Shown here: positions 1-7,250 of the stretch, piece by piece | Numbering within the stretch: position 1 is the stretch's first letter | Layout of the letters: every line of letters begins with the position of its first letter | Origin: Agrobacterium sp. AGB01 | GTDB lineage: Bacteria > Pseudomonadota > Alphaproteobacteria > Rhizobiales > Rhizobiaceae | NCBI RefSeq assembly: GCF_014851585.1 | Contig: NZ_JACVAB010000012.1 | Span: 1-43,765, forward strand | Direction: 5' to 3' | DNA length: 43,765 nucleotides | Position numbers and translations under genes: made by a program | The notes under the pieces: model-generated | Databases searched by the model: none | The model's input: only the letters and a program-made list of their open reading frames with translations | What the model was told of the DNA's origin: nothing

Positions 1-102
1 GCTGGCAAACCCAAGATCGTCGCGATTGTCGCAACGATGCGAAAACTGCTGACCATTCTCAACGCCATCATCAGGGATCAAAAACCATGGCAAGACGCTT
101 GA
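1..102 (+). CDS. IS110-family transposase, C-terminal fragment
   Basis: Open from the window edge to TGA at 100-102. The 33 residues include AGKPKIVAIVATMRKLLTIL and end in DQKPWQDA. This is the typical C-terminus of IS110/IS1111 DEDD transposases (GKP-x-V-A ... MRKLLTILNA ... PW), which act with a bridge RNA encoded by the element. The N-terminal RuvC-like domain lies outside the window. An identical C-terminus is encoded on the minus strand at 43661-43765. Family assignment rests on the tail motif only but is characteristic. Confidence 0.8.
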   Translation, partial: AGKPKIVAIVATMRKLLTILNAIIRDQKPWQDA

Positions 103-117
103 CGAACAAGACAGTCG
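1..117 (+). mobile_element. IS110-family element, right end (partial)
   Basis: The first 117 bases are the 3' end of an insertion sequence: the end of a transposase gene (stop at 100-102) and 15 bases of trailing DNA. The same sequence occurs inverted at 43646-43765, identical over the shared bases by eye. Bases 118-124 (CTCATTC) also match next to the other copy but belong to the flanks. Past them the two flanks differ: here a family-B repeat, there an acyltransferase gene. The rest of the element lies outside the window. Confidence 0.85.
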
Positions 118-355
118 CTCATTCCCGCGCTCGTTGCGGGAATCTAGTCATTCCCAGTCTTGGGAATGGAAAGATTCTTTTCGTCACGCAGACGCGTGAC
201 GGCTGGATGCCTGTGACAAGCACGAGGCATGAGGAGAGTTTGTTGGGGCTGTTGGTGTAAAACAACTGACGATGAGCAAGCACATAACCCCTCACCAAGA
301 AAATCTACGACTTAGCTGACGCTAAGACCGTGATTTTCTGTCCTCTCCCACAAGG
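118..355. repeat. Mosaic repeat block 1: B (118-235), A (288-355, split by IS)
   Basis: A family-B palindromic unit (CCCGC/GCGGG stem, then CATTCCCAGTCTTGGGAATG, then a GTCACGC/GCGTGAC stem) starts right at the IS110 end. A family-A unit follows from 288 and is interrupted at 355/356 by an IS5-family element; its last bases (AGAGGTAAGGCGCC) resume at about 1591. The same two families recur throughout the window. Confidence 0.8.
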
Positions 356-1582
356 GAACCATTGCATAACTGCCAGTTCAGCGTTTGCGGTTTAACACTG
401 GCACAGTTTTCCTGGCCGCCCCTCTTCATTGAGGGCGGTTTTGGTTGTCTTTAGGTGGTGGATCGGTGTTTGAGGTGACCTGCGGACGCAGTTACCCCGT
501 GAGGTCACGTGCTGATTGTCACCCAACGACGCATGTTGAACGCCATGACTGCAAGTAGAACCTGGGCAGAGGCCTTGGCAAGACCAACGTAACGGATAGC
601 GTTTAGCCCCATACGTCGCTTGAGAGTGGCAAAGGTCGTTTCGACGGCCGCGCGTTTACGTGACACCGCACGGTTGAAGCGACGGGCTGCGGCTTTGAGA
701 ACAGGATGATGTTTGTTGGGACGCTTCATCAGACCGCAGCCTATACCGCGCTCCCGAAGCATCCGCTCGCGTTGATGTGTATGGTAGGCGCTGTCGGCCA
801 GAACCCGGGCCTCGTCCCCCACGATCAATTGGTCGGCAGGCACGGTATCGTTGACATTGGCAGGCGTGGTGATGACCCGACGGATCAGGCCTGAGCCTTC
901 GTCCACACCGACATGAGCCTTGTAGCCATAACTCGAACCCTGCCGACCCTTGCGCCGTGTGAATGCCGCATCCGGATCAACAACAATACATGTTTCTGGG
1001 CCTGCTTTCGGTTCATGGTCAGCAAGGCCATCGTTGAGACCGCGACCTCGGTCTCGTGGTGGGCGAGCCGCCTGCGTTTCGATGACGGTGGCATCCAGCA
1101 TCGTGCCACGACGCAAGATCAAACCAGCCGCATCCAACTGCCGATCCAATTCGGCAAACAGCTTCTCGAGAAGTTTAAGCTCCACCAACCGGTTGCGAAA
1201 GCGGCACAGTGTGGTGTGGTCAGGGACGGCTTCATCAAGGCCAAGCCCACAGAACCGCCGAAAGGACAGCCGGTCATAGATCGCTTCTTCAAGTTCTGCA
1301 TCGGACAGACCGTAAAGCTGCTGCAGCATCAAAGCCTTGAACATGATGACAACGGGATAAGACGGTCGTCCGGTTAGGCCTTCTCGTGCCACAGGCCGCA
1401 AGACCTTCTCGAACCGATACCACTTGACGACCGAAGCCAATTTGCCCAGCCGATCCGGCCCACCACGCGTCGTGACAAGTGCATCGGCAAAGCTGAACTG
1501 ACCCGTCGTCTTATCGACCATCAAACAAATCCTCCAAAGCTTTAAGATAGTGAATCATACTTCAGAGATTTTGCAACGGTCC
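356..1582 (-). mobile_element. IS5-family insertion sequence, complete (~1.23 kb)
   Basis: The ends are imperfect inverted repeats: GAACCATTGCATAA at 356-369 against GGACCGTTGCAAAA reading inward from 1582, 11 of 14 matching. Flanking bases ACAAGG at 350-355 and 1583-1588 look like a short target duplication. The interrupted target is a family-A repeat, whose intact copies read CCCACAAGGGTAGAGG across this point. One transposase gene fills the element on the minus strand. Exact ends may be off by 1-2 bases. Confidence 0.8.
505..1524 (-). CDS. IS5-family DDE transposase
   Basis: 339 aa, full length for the family. The N-terminus has the helical DUF772-type domain (VVIMFKALMLQQLYGLSDAE; VPDHTTLCRFRNRL at about 100-113). 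The catalytic triad is visible as D144 (TMLDATVI), D244 (VLADSAYH) and E295 (AAVETTFATLKRRMG), within a DDE_Tnp_1 core. It cuts and pastes its own element. The reading frame is intact with no frameshift, so the element may be active. ATG at 1524 or 1521 could start it. Terminal inverted repeats lie about 60 and 150 bases outside the gene. Confidence 0.92.
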   Translation of the reverse strand: MMVDKTTGQFSFADALVTTRGGPDRLGKLASVVKWYRFEKVLRPVAREGLTGRPSYPVVIMFKALMLQQLYGLSDAELEEAIYDRLSFRRFCGLGLDEAVPDHTTLCRFRNRLVELKLLEKLFAELDRQLDAAGLILRRGTMLDATVIETQAARPPRDRGRGLNDGLADHEPKAGPETCIVVDPDAAFTRRKGRQGSSYGYKAHVGVDEGSGLIRRVITTPANVNDTVPADQLIVGDEARVLADSAYHTHQRERMLRERGIGCGLMKRPNKHHPVLKAAARRFNRAVSRKRAAVETTFATLKRRMGLNAIRYVGLAKASAQVLLAVMAFNMRRWVTIST

Positions 1583-1667
1583 ACAAGGGTAGAGGTAAGG
1601 CGCCAGCCGCGCTGTTTCACGTCATCAAAACGTTAGAGATGTGTCGCAATGGGTGCCCCAACCGCCC

Positions 1668-2036
1668 TCATCCCTGCAGCGGCTGCATGACCGGCCCGTC
1701 ACAATCCTCTATCTCGCTTTGCAGGCGATAATAATCATCGGTGTCGATGACGGCCACATAGGTTGCCAGCGTGCACAGGTCCATTCCCGAGCAGTAGAAT
1801 GCGGCGTTGCCATCACAACCCGGCGGATAGGTGTTGGTGACAAAACCGCCAAACCGGTCGCAATAGACCACCGGCGCGCCATCGCGGAATTTTTCAACGC
1901 AACCGGCCACCCAATCGCCCGAGATGATGCGGGATTGCTGCGCCAGCGCTGCAGAGACCGGTGACAATAACAGGCCGGCACTGAGAACCGCACGGCAAAA
2001 CACAGACGACATAAATGACGCAGGCATCAAAGGCAT
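1668..2036 (-). CDS. Small secreted Cys-containing protein, unknown function
   Basis: 122 aa. A signal peptide is visible (hydrophobic stretch about residues 14-31, ending SAALAQQS), then a mature part of about 90 aa with six cysteines (e.g. VAGCVEKF, VVYCDRFGG, YPPGCDG, FYCSG), which suggests a disulfide-stabilised periplasmic or secreted fold. It follows the gene at 2041-2382 with 4 bases between them. Its ribosome site (GGAG, about 8 bases before ATG) overlaps the end of that gene, so the two are likely one operon. I do not recognise the family. A later start at 2012 (MSSVFCRAV) would still keep a signal peptide. Confidence 0.65.
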   Translation of the reverse strand: MPLMPASFMSSVFCRAVLSAGLLLSPVSAALAQQSRIISGDWVAGCVEKFRDGAPVVYCDRFGGFVTNTYPPGCDGNAAFYCSGMDLCTLATYVAVIDTDDYYRLQSEIEDCDGPVMQPLQG

Positions 2037-2040
2037 GGGC

Positions 2041-2382
2041 TTACTCCAGATAGGGGTTGGTCAGTTCGAGTTTGCAGATGCCGCGCTCGATATCGTCTGG
2101 CACACATTCGCTGAGAATGGTGACGGTGCAGTTTTTCTGATGGTTCTGGCGGGCAAGATATGGGCTGTAGCGCGGCTTTTCAGCCACTTTGATCTTCAGT
2201 CGGGCGACACCGCCTTCACAATCCGTATGGGTAAAGTGAATGTCGCTATTACAACCATTGACCCAGCTGTCGCCCTGCATGGTCATGCAGCGCACATCGG
2301 CGCGGGCACTGGGCGAAAACAGCAACAGGCTGAGGCATTGCGACAGCACAAAACACAGCAGTGATATCGATATTTTGCGCAA
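2041..2382 (-). CDS. Small secreted Cys-containing protein, unknown function
   Basis: 113 aa, starting at TTG (residues MRKISISLLCF) after a GGGGG run about 9 bases upstream. A signal peptide spans about residues 1-28 (ending SARADVRC). The mature part has six cysteines (DVRCMTM, VNGCNSD, HTDCEGG, KNCTVTI, SECVPDD, GICKLEL). This is the first gene of a two-gene operon with the protein at 1668-2036, which has a similar size, export signal and cysteine density, so the two may act together. No family recognised. Confidence 0.6.
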   Translation of the reverse strand: MRKISISLLCFVLSQCLSLLLFSPSARADVRCMTMQGDSWVNGCNSDIHFTHTDCEGGVARLKIKVAEKPRYSPYLARQNHQKNCTVTILSECVPDDIERGICKLELTNPYLE

Positions 2383-2514
2383 CGCAGTGGCCCCCGAAAA
2401 CCCTGTGCAGCACGCTAATAAAATCCGCCGCTGTCAGCATCACCCAAACGGGGGATTTCCCGCCTGTTATGGTCATATAGGCTGCTCGTATGTTGCTAAA
2501 CTGGAGATATTTCT

Positions 2515-3174
2515 TTGCGATCCACTGGCAAGAGAAGCGCAGATTACACCGCCCAAACAAGCGCAGCCACGAAGGCACGCTGGAGCACTTATCTTTTGTC
2601 GTGTGTCGTATTCGGATTCATTTGTTCTGCAACGCTATCTGCCGGAGTCTCCTTCGCGTTTGAGCCTTCATGGTACAAAGAAGACTGGTCGATGGACCCA
2701 GAGATACACGCTTTACATCAAAAAATGATTGCTGCAGATCGAGCGCTTGATGCGGCTTCGAATCCCCCGCGGAACCAAGCTGAATTCGCGCGGCAAATGA
2801 TTATAAACAGCACCTTGCACGAAGAATGGCGCGCGCTGATGCAGCGGAAGGCAAGCGGTTCCGCTGGCAGTGCCACGGCCAAATCTAACGCCCCGGCGGT
2901 TGGTAACAGTACGAAAATTGCTTCATGTGTTTCTCACAAAAAGCAACAAGGACTTGATGAATACAACAGGCCAGTTTGCAAAGTGGCGGTTCGTAACAGC
3001 TGCAAAGTCGCAGTAGAATGTTCCGCCGACATTAGCGGTACTGATGCAACCGGCACCCGCCATCGCCAACGTTATGCGCTTCATTTACCAGCGGGAAGCT
3101 CTGGTGAACGCGGAATAACACAGGTTATCGGATGTGACGAACCTGAAGTCAGTTGCAAGCCCTGGCAACAGTGA
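2515..3174 (+). CDS. Secreted/anchored protein with Cys-rich C-terminal module (paralog of 32191-32820)
   Basis: 219 aa, TTG start with GGAG 8 bases upstream. One hydrophobic segment (about residues 25-46) acts as signal or anchor after a basic N-terminus. The middle is helical and polar. From about residue 137 there is a module with cysteines spaced as in the protein at 32191-32820. Shared elements are a first Cys near a Lys/Gln-rich turn, NRPVC/NPSC, NSCKVAVEC/NNCSVATQC, SGTDATGTRH/TGVDSQGRRH, ALHLPAG/AIHLRPG, and a final CKP. The same protein family is therefore present twice in the window. The function is unknown; export and likely disulfides suggest an envelope role. Confidence 0.65.
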   Translation: MRSTGKRSADYTAQTSAATKARWSTYLLSCVVFGFICSATLSAGVSFAFEPSWYKEDWSMDPEIHALHQKMIAADRALDAASNPPRNQAEFARQMIINSTLHEEWRALMQRKASGSAGSATAKSNAPAVGNSTKIASCVSHKKQQGLDEYNRPVCKVAVRNSCKVAVECSADISGTDATGTRHRQRYALHLPAGSSGERGITQVIGCDEPEVSCKPWQQ

Positions 3175-3274
3175 CGTTGTGATTTGTTGGGCGGGTAAGA
3201 ACTGAAATCCACGTTCTCACTGCGCATTGTCCAAATTGTTGCACACATCTTGCCGACCCTGCCGAAAGACAGGC

Positions 3275-3709
3275 TTACTGGTACGGGCGCAGATAGGTGG
3301 TGATGTAGTCGCCGCTGTGCCAGGCCTCGGCGCGCACCCGCGCATCGATGCCGGATGATGTGGTGGGGGTCAGCGCAAAAATGCGTTCTGCCAGCGCATC
3401 GCCCAGTTGCATGATGGCGTCGATTTCCGCCAGCTCATCTTCTAGCGCCATATCCTCGGGCATATCGCGGAAACGCTGGTCAGCAACCTTTGCGGCCTCA
3501 TGCAGTTGTGCCTGCAAGGCAAGCAGCGCCTGATCATCCGCAGGCATCACCACCGGCGTAGTGCCGGGCTGTTGCGCAGGCTTGATATCAGCGGTTTCAA
3601 CGGTTTGCTCTGTCATATGTGCTAGACGTCTCCAGGTGGTGTCATGCACCATGTCAGGGATTTGAGGCTGGTCTTCGGTGTTGTCAGGGTGGTTGGTGTG
3701 CTGTGTCAT
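3275..3709 (-). CDS. Hypothetical acidic helical protein
   Basis: 144 aa, acidic. The N-terminal 50 residues look disordered (Gln/Thr/Pro-rich); then comes a helix with heptad-like spacing (ALLALQAQLHEAAKVADQRF ... DELAEIDAIMQLGDALAERI, about 60-112), possibly a coiled coil. The start lies 2 bases after the stop of the gene at 3712-4071, so they are probably co-transcribed. No family recognised. Its size, context and composition resemble small accessory genes of prophage remnants, but that is only an impression. Confidence 0.5.
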   Translation of the reverse strand: MTQHTNHPDNTEDQPQIPDMVHDTTWRRLAHMTEQTVETADIKPAQQPGTTPVVMPADDQALLALQAQLHEAAKVADQRFRDMPEDMALEDELAEIDAIMQLGDALAERIFALTPTTSSGIDARVRAEAWHSGDYITTYLRPYQ

Positions 3710-3711
3710 GA

Positions 3712-4071
3712 TCAGCCCACCTGGTTGATGCGGCTTGCCAGCAATGCAGCACGGCGCATTTGGTAAGCCGGCTCACTATCTGCGTTCGCATGGTGATAGT
3801 CGTCAGTTTCAGCGTGGCACCAGTCTTCCACCGCCAGCATGTAGCGTGTGTATTCCGCGCCGTTATGCGGCCGGGCCGTAAACAGCATTTTGGCAAAGGG
3901 GCCGGTCAGCCGGAATGGCCGGTTGGGGGGCATTGTTTCACTACACCCGCCAAGGCTGAGGCCCGCAAAACGGCCAGCCGCCCCCGCACCAGCCTGCACT
4001 GGCGCCTTACGCTCAGGTTTTGGCTGGCGGGTGAAGTCTGCTGCGGCTGGCCGTTGATTTGCGGAATACAT
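3712..4071 (-). CDS. Hypothetical protein
   Basis: 119 aa. The basic, Pro/Ala-rich N-terminal half (about 1-50) looks unstructured; the C-terminal half is compact (GAEYTRYMLAVEDWCHAETD, about 73-92, then ending SRINQVG). A purine-rich AGAAGGAAG site lies about 6 bases before ATG. It is followed almost immediately by the gene at 3275-3709. No domain recognised. Confidence 0.5.
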   Translation of the reverse strand: MYSANQRPAAADFTRQPKPERKAPVQAGAGAAGRFAGLSLGGCSETMPPNRPFRLTGPFAKMLFTARPHNGAEYTRYMLAVEDWCHAETDDYHHANADSEPAYQMRRAALLASRINQVG

Positions 4072-4291
4072 CTACAACTTCCTTCTGTAACTCATGGCAG
4101 GCATAATAGGGCTTCGCACTGTGCCGGGGATAAAGAAATGTGAATTAATTCCTATTCGCCGCCGCCATTTTGCAATTGATGATGGTTTTCAGCGGCTTGG
4201 GGGTGATCTACGGTTTCAGGCGCCGGTGAAATTTACCCGCATGACGAGAAACAACGTAGGTTTCAGTCGTCCATGCCCGGCAGGGTACGGG

Positions 4292-4612
4292 TTAAACCAG
4301 CTGCTTGTGCTGCTCCACCGCATCGGCCCATTCGATGGCCGCGTAACGGCCAATCACCGTCTTGTCGTTATGGATGACATTGACGATGCGCTTGAAAAGC
4401 TCCGTCTCGAAGGGCGTTTCGTCGCTGGCATCGCGGCTTAAGCAGCTGCCATCCTCCAGAAACACCGCCGTGACGTAAAAATCATCCGCATCGCCTTCCA
4501 GTTCAGCGCGGCCGGAAATCAGAATGCCGCTGTCCATACGGCCATGGATGGCAATGTTCAGCTCATCAAAATCGAGAAGCGCGGTTATCGGTGCGGTATT
4601 GAGCGATGCCAT
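4292..4612 (-). CDS. Hypothetical acidic protein
   Basis: 106 aa, acidic, with beta-rich patterning (HGRMDSGILISGRAEL, DDFYVTAVFLEDGS) and a helical C-terminus (IEWADAVEQHKQLV). A good ribosome site, AGGAG, lies 9 bases before ATG. A 54-aa ORF with a membrane segment (4585-4749) overlaps its start, so translation may be coupled. No family recognised. Confidence 0.55.
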   Translation of the reverse strand: MASLNTAPITALLDFDELNIAIHGRMDSGILISGRAELEGDADDFYVTAVFLEDGSCLSRDASDETPFETELFKRIVNVIHNDKTVIGRYAAIEWADAVEQHKQLV

Positions 4613-4749
4613 GGGCCAATCTCCTGATTTATCCTGTCTTCACGCATGACCTGCGCGTTAAATTGTACGGCGGCGAAGGCCATCAGCCCGGCCGCAAGGG
4701 CAAGGCCGGAAAGGTTCTGCAAAATGCCTGATATGTGACCGCCCTCCAT
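4585..4749 (-). CDS. Possible small membrane protein (54 aa)
   Basis: ATG at 4749 opens 54 codons (MEGGHISGILQNLSGLALAA...) with one likely membrane helix at about residues 6-33 and a charged tail (VMREDRINQEIGPWH). It runs 28 bases into the start of the gene at 4292-4612. No convincing ribosome site is seen. Single-helix proteins of this size occur as holin-like or regulatory peptides, but nothing shows this directly. Confidence 0.3.
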   Translation of the reverse strand: MEGGHISGILQNLSGLALAAGLMAFAAVQFNAQVMREDRINQEIGPWHRSIPHR

Positions 4750-5251
4750 TGAGCGCAACAAAACAACAACACGACAGCAACACTACGGACGCGCAAAGCT
4801 ACCGGCTATTCCGGCCGGTTACATGCGGCTTGCTTCACTCTCTGACATTAGGTGCGAACAAGGTTGTTACGGTGAAATACTGGCGCCTTTAAAGGCTTTT
4901 CACGTAGGTGGTCGCGCCTGCTCTGATGCGGCATTTATACAACTCACAACACCACCGTCAACACTACAGCAACATCAAGCGCAACATTAATAACAACACT
5001 TTTGGCCGGCAGATTGCGAGTGGTTTGGTGGTCCAGCAATGCTGCTGTTTTCTTGCTAGAGGATTGAAAATGAATAAGTGCTGCACTCTTTCTTTCAAAG
5101 ACTGAAGAGAGACAGAAAATAGGATGCGGCGGTGCTGCGTTAGCAGGTGTTGAGTGCAAGGTTTATGGGCAGCAGGCTGCGCCACTTCAACATTATCATG
5201 GGTTTGGGCGGGGTTTCGGGTGTCAAGCGCTGACGGTTTGGGGTCAAAAGA
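4750..5251. other. Intergenic stretch with no supported gene
   Basis: About 500 bases rich in CAACA/ACAAC runs (e.g. 4756-4786, 4938-4998). Short open frames exist on both strands, but they lack ribosome sites or recognisable proteins. It lies between the small-gene cluster and the repeat array. Confidence 0.5.
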
Positions 5252-6135
5252 ACCCCTCACCTGATAAATCTATCACTTAGCACGCTAAGATGATGATTTT
5301 TCTTCCTCTCCCACAAGGGTAGAGGTAAAGGCGCCGAGCGGCAAACCCAACCCATGAACGCTATCCTATGTCGTTCAGTGCAACCAACATACTCCCCCTC
5401 ATCTCTGTGCTTATCACAGAGATCCAGGCCATCCCCAGTCTTTGGGCTGAAAAGAAGCCTTTCGCCGCGCCGACGCGCGTCGGCTGGATTCCTGTGACGA
5501 GCACAGGAATGAGGATCGGTTGGCGCAATATTTGAGCAAGACGAGCATCGACAGCTGACTAACCCCTCACCTGAAAAATCTATCACTTAGCACGCGAAGG
5601 TGATGATTTTTATTCCTCTCCCACAGGGGTAGAGGTAAGGCGCCGAGTGGCGCCCCCACCACCCTCTTTCCCGCACTTGTTGCGGGAATCTAGTCATCCC
5701 CATTCTTTGGGCTGAAAAGAGGCCTTTCGCCGCGCAGACGCACGTCGGCTGGATTCCTGTGACAGGCACAGTAATGAGGATCGGTTGGGGTAGATGTAGG
5801 CGTTCGGACCGCTGGCATCGGTCAACCATTCCCTCAACGTCATCCTCGCCCTTGAGGCGAGGATCTAACCACGCCAGCCGCATTCGTTTCGTTTGACGAG
5901 ATGTGGCTGGATACTTGGGACAGGCCCGAGAATGACGGTGGGTATGGGGTAAGGCGGAACATGACCCCTCACCTGAAAAATCTATCACTTAGCAAGCTAA
6001 GATGATGATTTTTCTTCCTCTCCCACAAGGGTAGAGGTAGGAGCGCCGAGCGGCAAACTCAACTTCCCTCACCCCTGTGCTCGTCACAGGGGTCCAGGCC
6101 CATCCCCAGTCTTGGGGATAAAAAGAATCTTTTGC
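5252..6135. repeat. Mosaic repeat array: A-B-A-B-C-A-B'
   Basis: Seven palindromic units in tandem: A 5252-5336, B 5394-5517, A 5562-5644, B 5660-5780, C 5835-5946, A 5964-6047, and the first half of B at 6064-6135. A units hold a near-perfect inverted repeat (GAAAAATC...TTAGC / GCTAAG...GATTTTTC) plus a CCTCTCCC/GGTAGAGG hairpin. B units hold four short stems. C units begin CGTCATCCTCG and end in the complementary CGAGAATGACG. They resemble rhizobial intergenic mosaic elements (RIME) and REP-like sequences. Open frames across them (minus strand, beginning MIDFSGEG) are by-products. Confidence 0.85.
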
Positions 6136-6247
6136 CCCAACCTCGCTCTCCTTTGCGCTCGCTGTGGGCATGGCACCGGCGTCAGTTTCTGCGGCGCGCG
6201 GTTGCGAAAGCAATAACCTCAGCGAATAGAGTGGCCCGATCTTATTA

Positions 6248-6277
6248 TTGGACGGACTGTTTTGCCGGTCCCATAGT
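6248..6277 (+). promoter_or_regulatory. Candidate sigma70 promoter of the ABC-transporter operon
   Basis: TTGGAC at 6248-6253 and CATAGT at 6272-6277 are 18 bases apart, about 73 bases before the binding-protein start. The match is moderate and the call is by eye. Confidence 0.3.
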
Positions 6278-6349
6278 GTCATGGTCGGATGATGATGGTG
6301 ATCCTCCCAAGCGTCACTCAATCCGTCGCAAAACAACATGGGGAACAAA

Positions 6350-7246
6350 ATGAACAAGACACTTACTCATCTGCCGGTGTTTGCCGCGCTCGCTGTTCTA
6401 TCACTCAGCGGCCAGAGCCTGGCGCAGAGTTTCGACACCTCCTCCATCAAGGTTGAGGACAGTTTGGCCGCCCGATTGCCGGAAAAAATCAAGGCAAGCG
6501 GTGTCCTGACGATCGGCTCCGATACGGCCTATGCGCCCTGGGAGTTTCTGAGCGAAAAGGATGGCCAGACCCCTGAGGGTATTGATGTCGATATTGCCAA
6601 TGCCATTGGCAGGAAGCTTGGCGTCAAAATCGATTTCCAGACATCGGCTTTTGAAGCCATTCTGCCGGCCCTTGGCAGCAAGTTCGACATTGGCGTTTCG
6701 GCGTTTTCCGTCACCAATGAACGCATGAAAGCCGTCAATTTCGTCAGCTATGCGGATACGGGCAGCATGTGGGCGGTGAAGGCCGGCAACCCGGCCAAGT
6801 TCGATCCCGCTGACCTATGCGGCCGCAAGATCGCCATCCAATCGGGCAGCTACCATGAAAAGGCAGTGATTGCTGAAAACGAGCTCTGCAAATCCGCAGG
6901 CAAGGCCGAAATCGACATTCTGCCGTTTTCCAAACAGCCGGAAGCGCTGACCCGCGTTGCGGCTGGCGGTGCAGATGCCACCGTGTCTGGCGAGGCAGGT
7001 ATCGGTTATGCGGCAAAGCAGTCTAACGGTGCGTTTGAAACCATGAAGCCGGCTGGCGGTGCGTTAAGCAAGCATGGTCCAAACGGCATTGCCGTTGCCA
7101 AATCCGATATGGCGTTGACGCAGTTGATCGCCGACACCATCAACGCCTTGATCGCCGACGGTACCTACAAGGCACTGCTCGACACCTGGGGTGTTGGTTC
7201 CGTGATCGTCGACCAGGCGCGCGTCAATCCCGAAGTGAAGATCTGA
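6350..7246 (+). CDS. Polar amino-acid ABC transporter, periplasmic binding protein
   Basis: 298 aa from ATG at 6350, which has a GGGGAA site 6 bases upstream (an ATG at 6338 adds four residues). A signal peptide ends at about SLAQ-SFD. The mature protein has the SBP_bac_3 pattern: GVLTIGSDTAYAPWEFLSE, GIDVDIANAIGRKLGVK, FEAILPALGSKFDIGVSAFS, then GRKIAIQSGSYHE and AKSDMALTQLIADTINALI. It binds an amino acid in the periplasm for the permease and ATPase encoded 4 bases and about 920 bases downstream. The substrate cannot be read directly; the neighbouring Cys/Met-type PLP enzyme hints at a sulfur amino acid such as cystine. Confidence 0.92.
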   Translation: MNKTLTHLPVFAALAVLSLSGQSLAQSFDTSSIKVEDSLAARLPEKIKASGVLTIGSDTAYAPWEFLSEKDGQTPEGIDVDIANAIGRKLGVKIDFQTSAFEAILPALGSKFDIGVSAFSVTNERMKAVNFVSYADTGSMWAVKAGNPAKFDPADLCGRKIAIQSGSYHEKAVIAENELCKSAGKAEIDILPFSKQPEALTRVAAGGADATVSGEAGIGYAAKQSNGAFETMKPAGGALSKHGPNGIAVAKSDMALTQLIADTINALIADGTYKALLDTWGVGSVIVDQARVNPEVKI

Positions 7247-7250
7247 ACCG

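Noticed and set aside
4908..5105. 65-codon frame in the CAACA-rich region
   Set aside because: Low-complexity origin (NNNT, QHH runs) and no upstream site.
5252..6135. CRISPR array
   Set aside because: Repeat units are 80-120 bases, of three kinds, in irregular order, without uniform spacers or cas genes.
5257..6357. Minus-strand open frames beginning MIDFSGEG (also at 19952-20152, 25919-26042, 26043-26441)
   Set aside because: They start inside A repeats and run through repeat DNA; the common N-terminus is the repeat read backwards, with no ribosome sites or domains.
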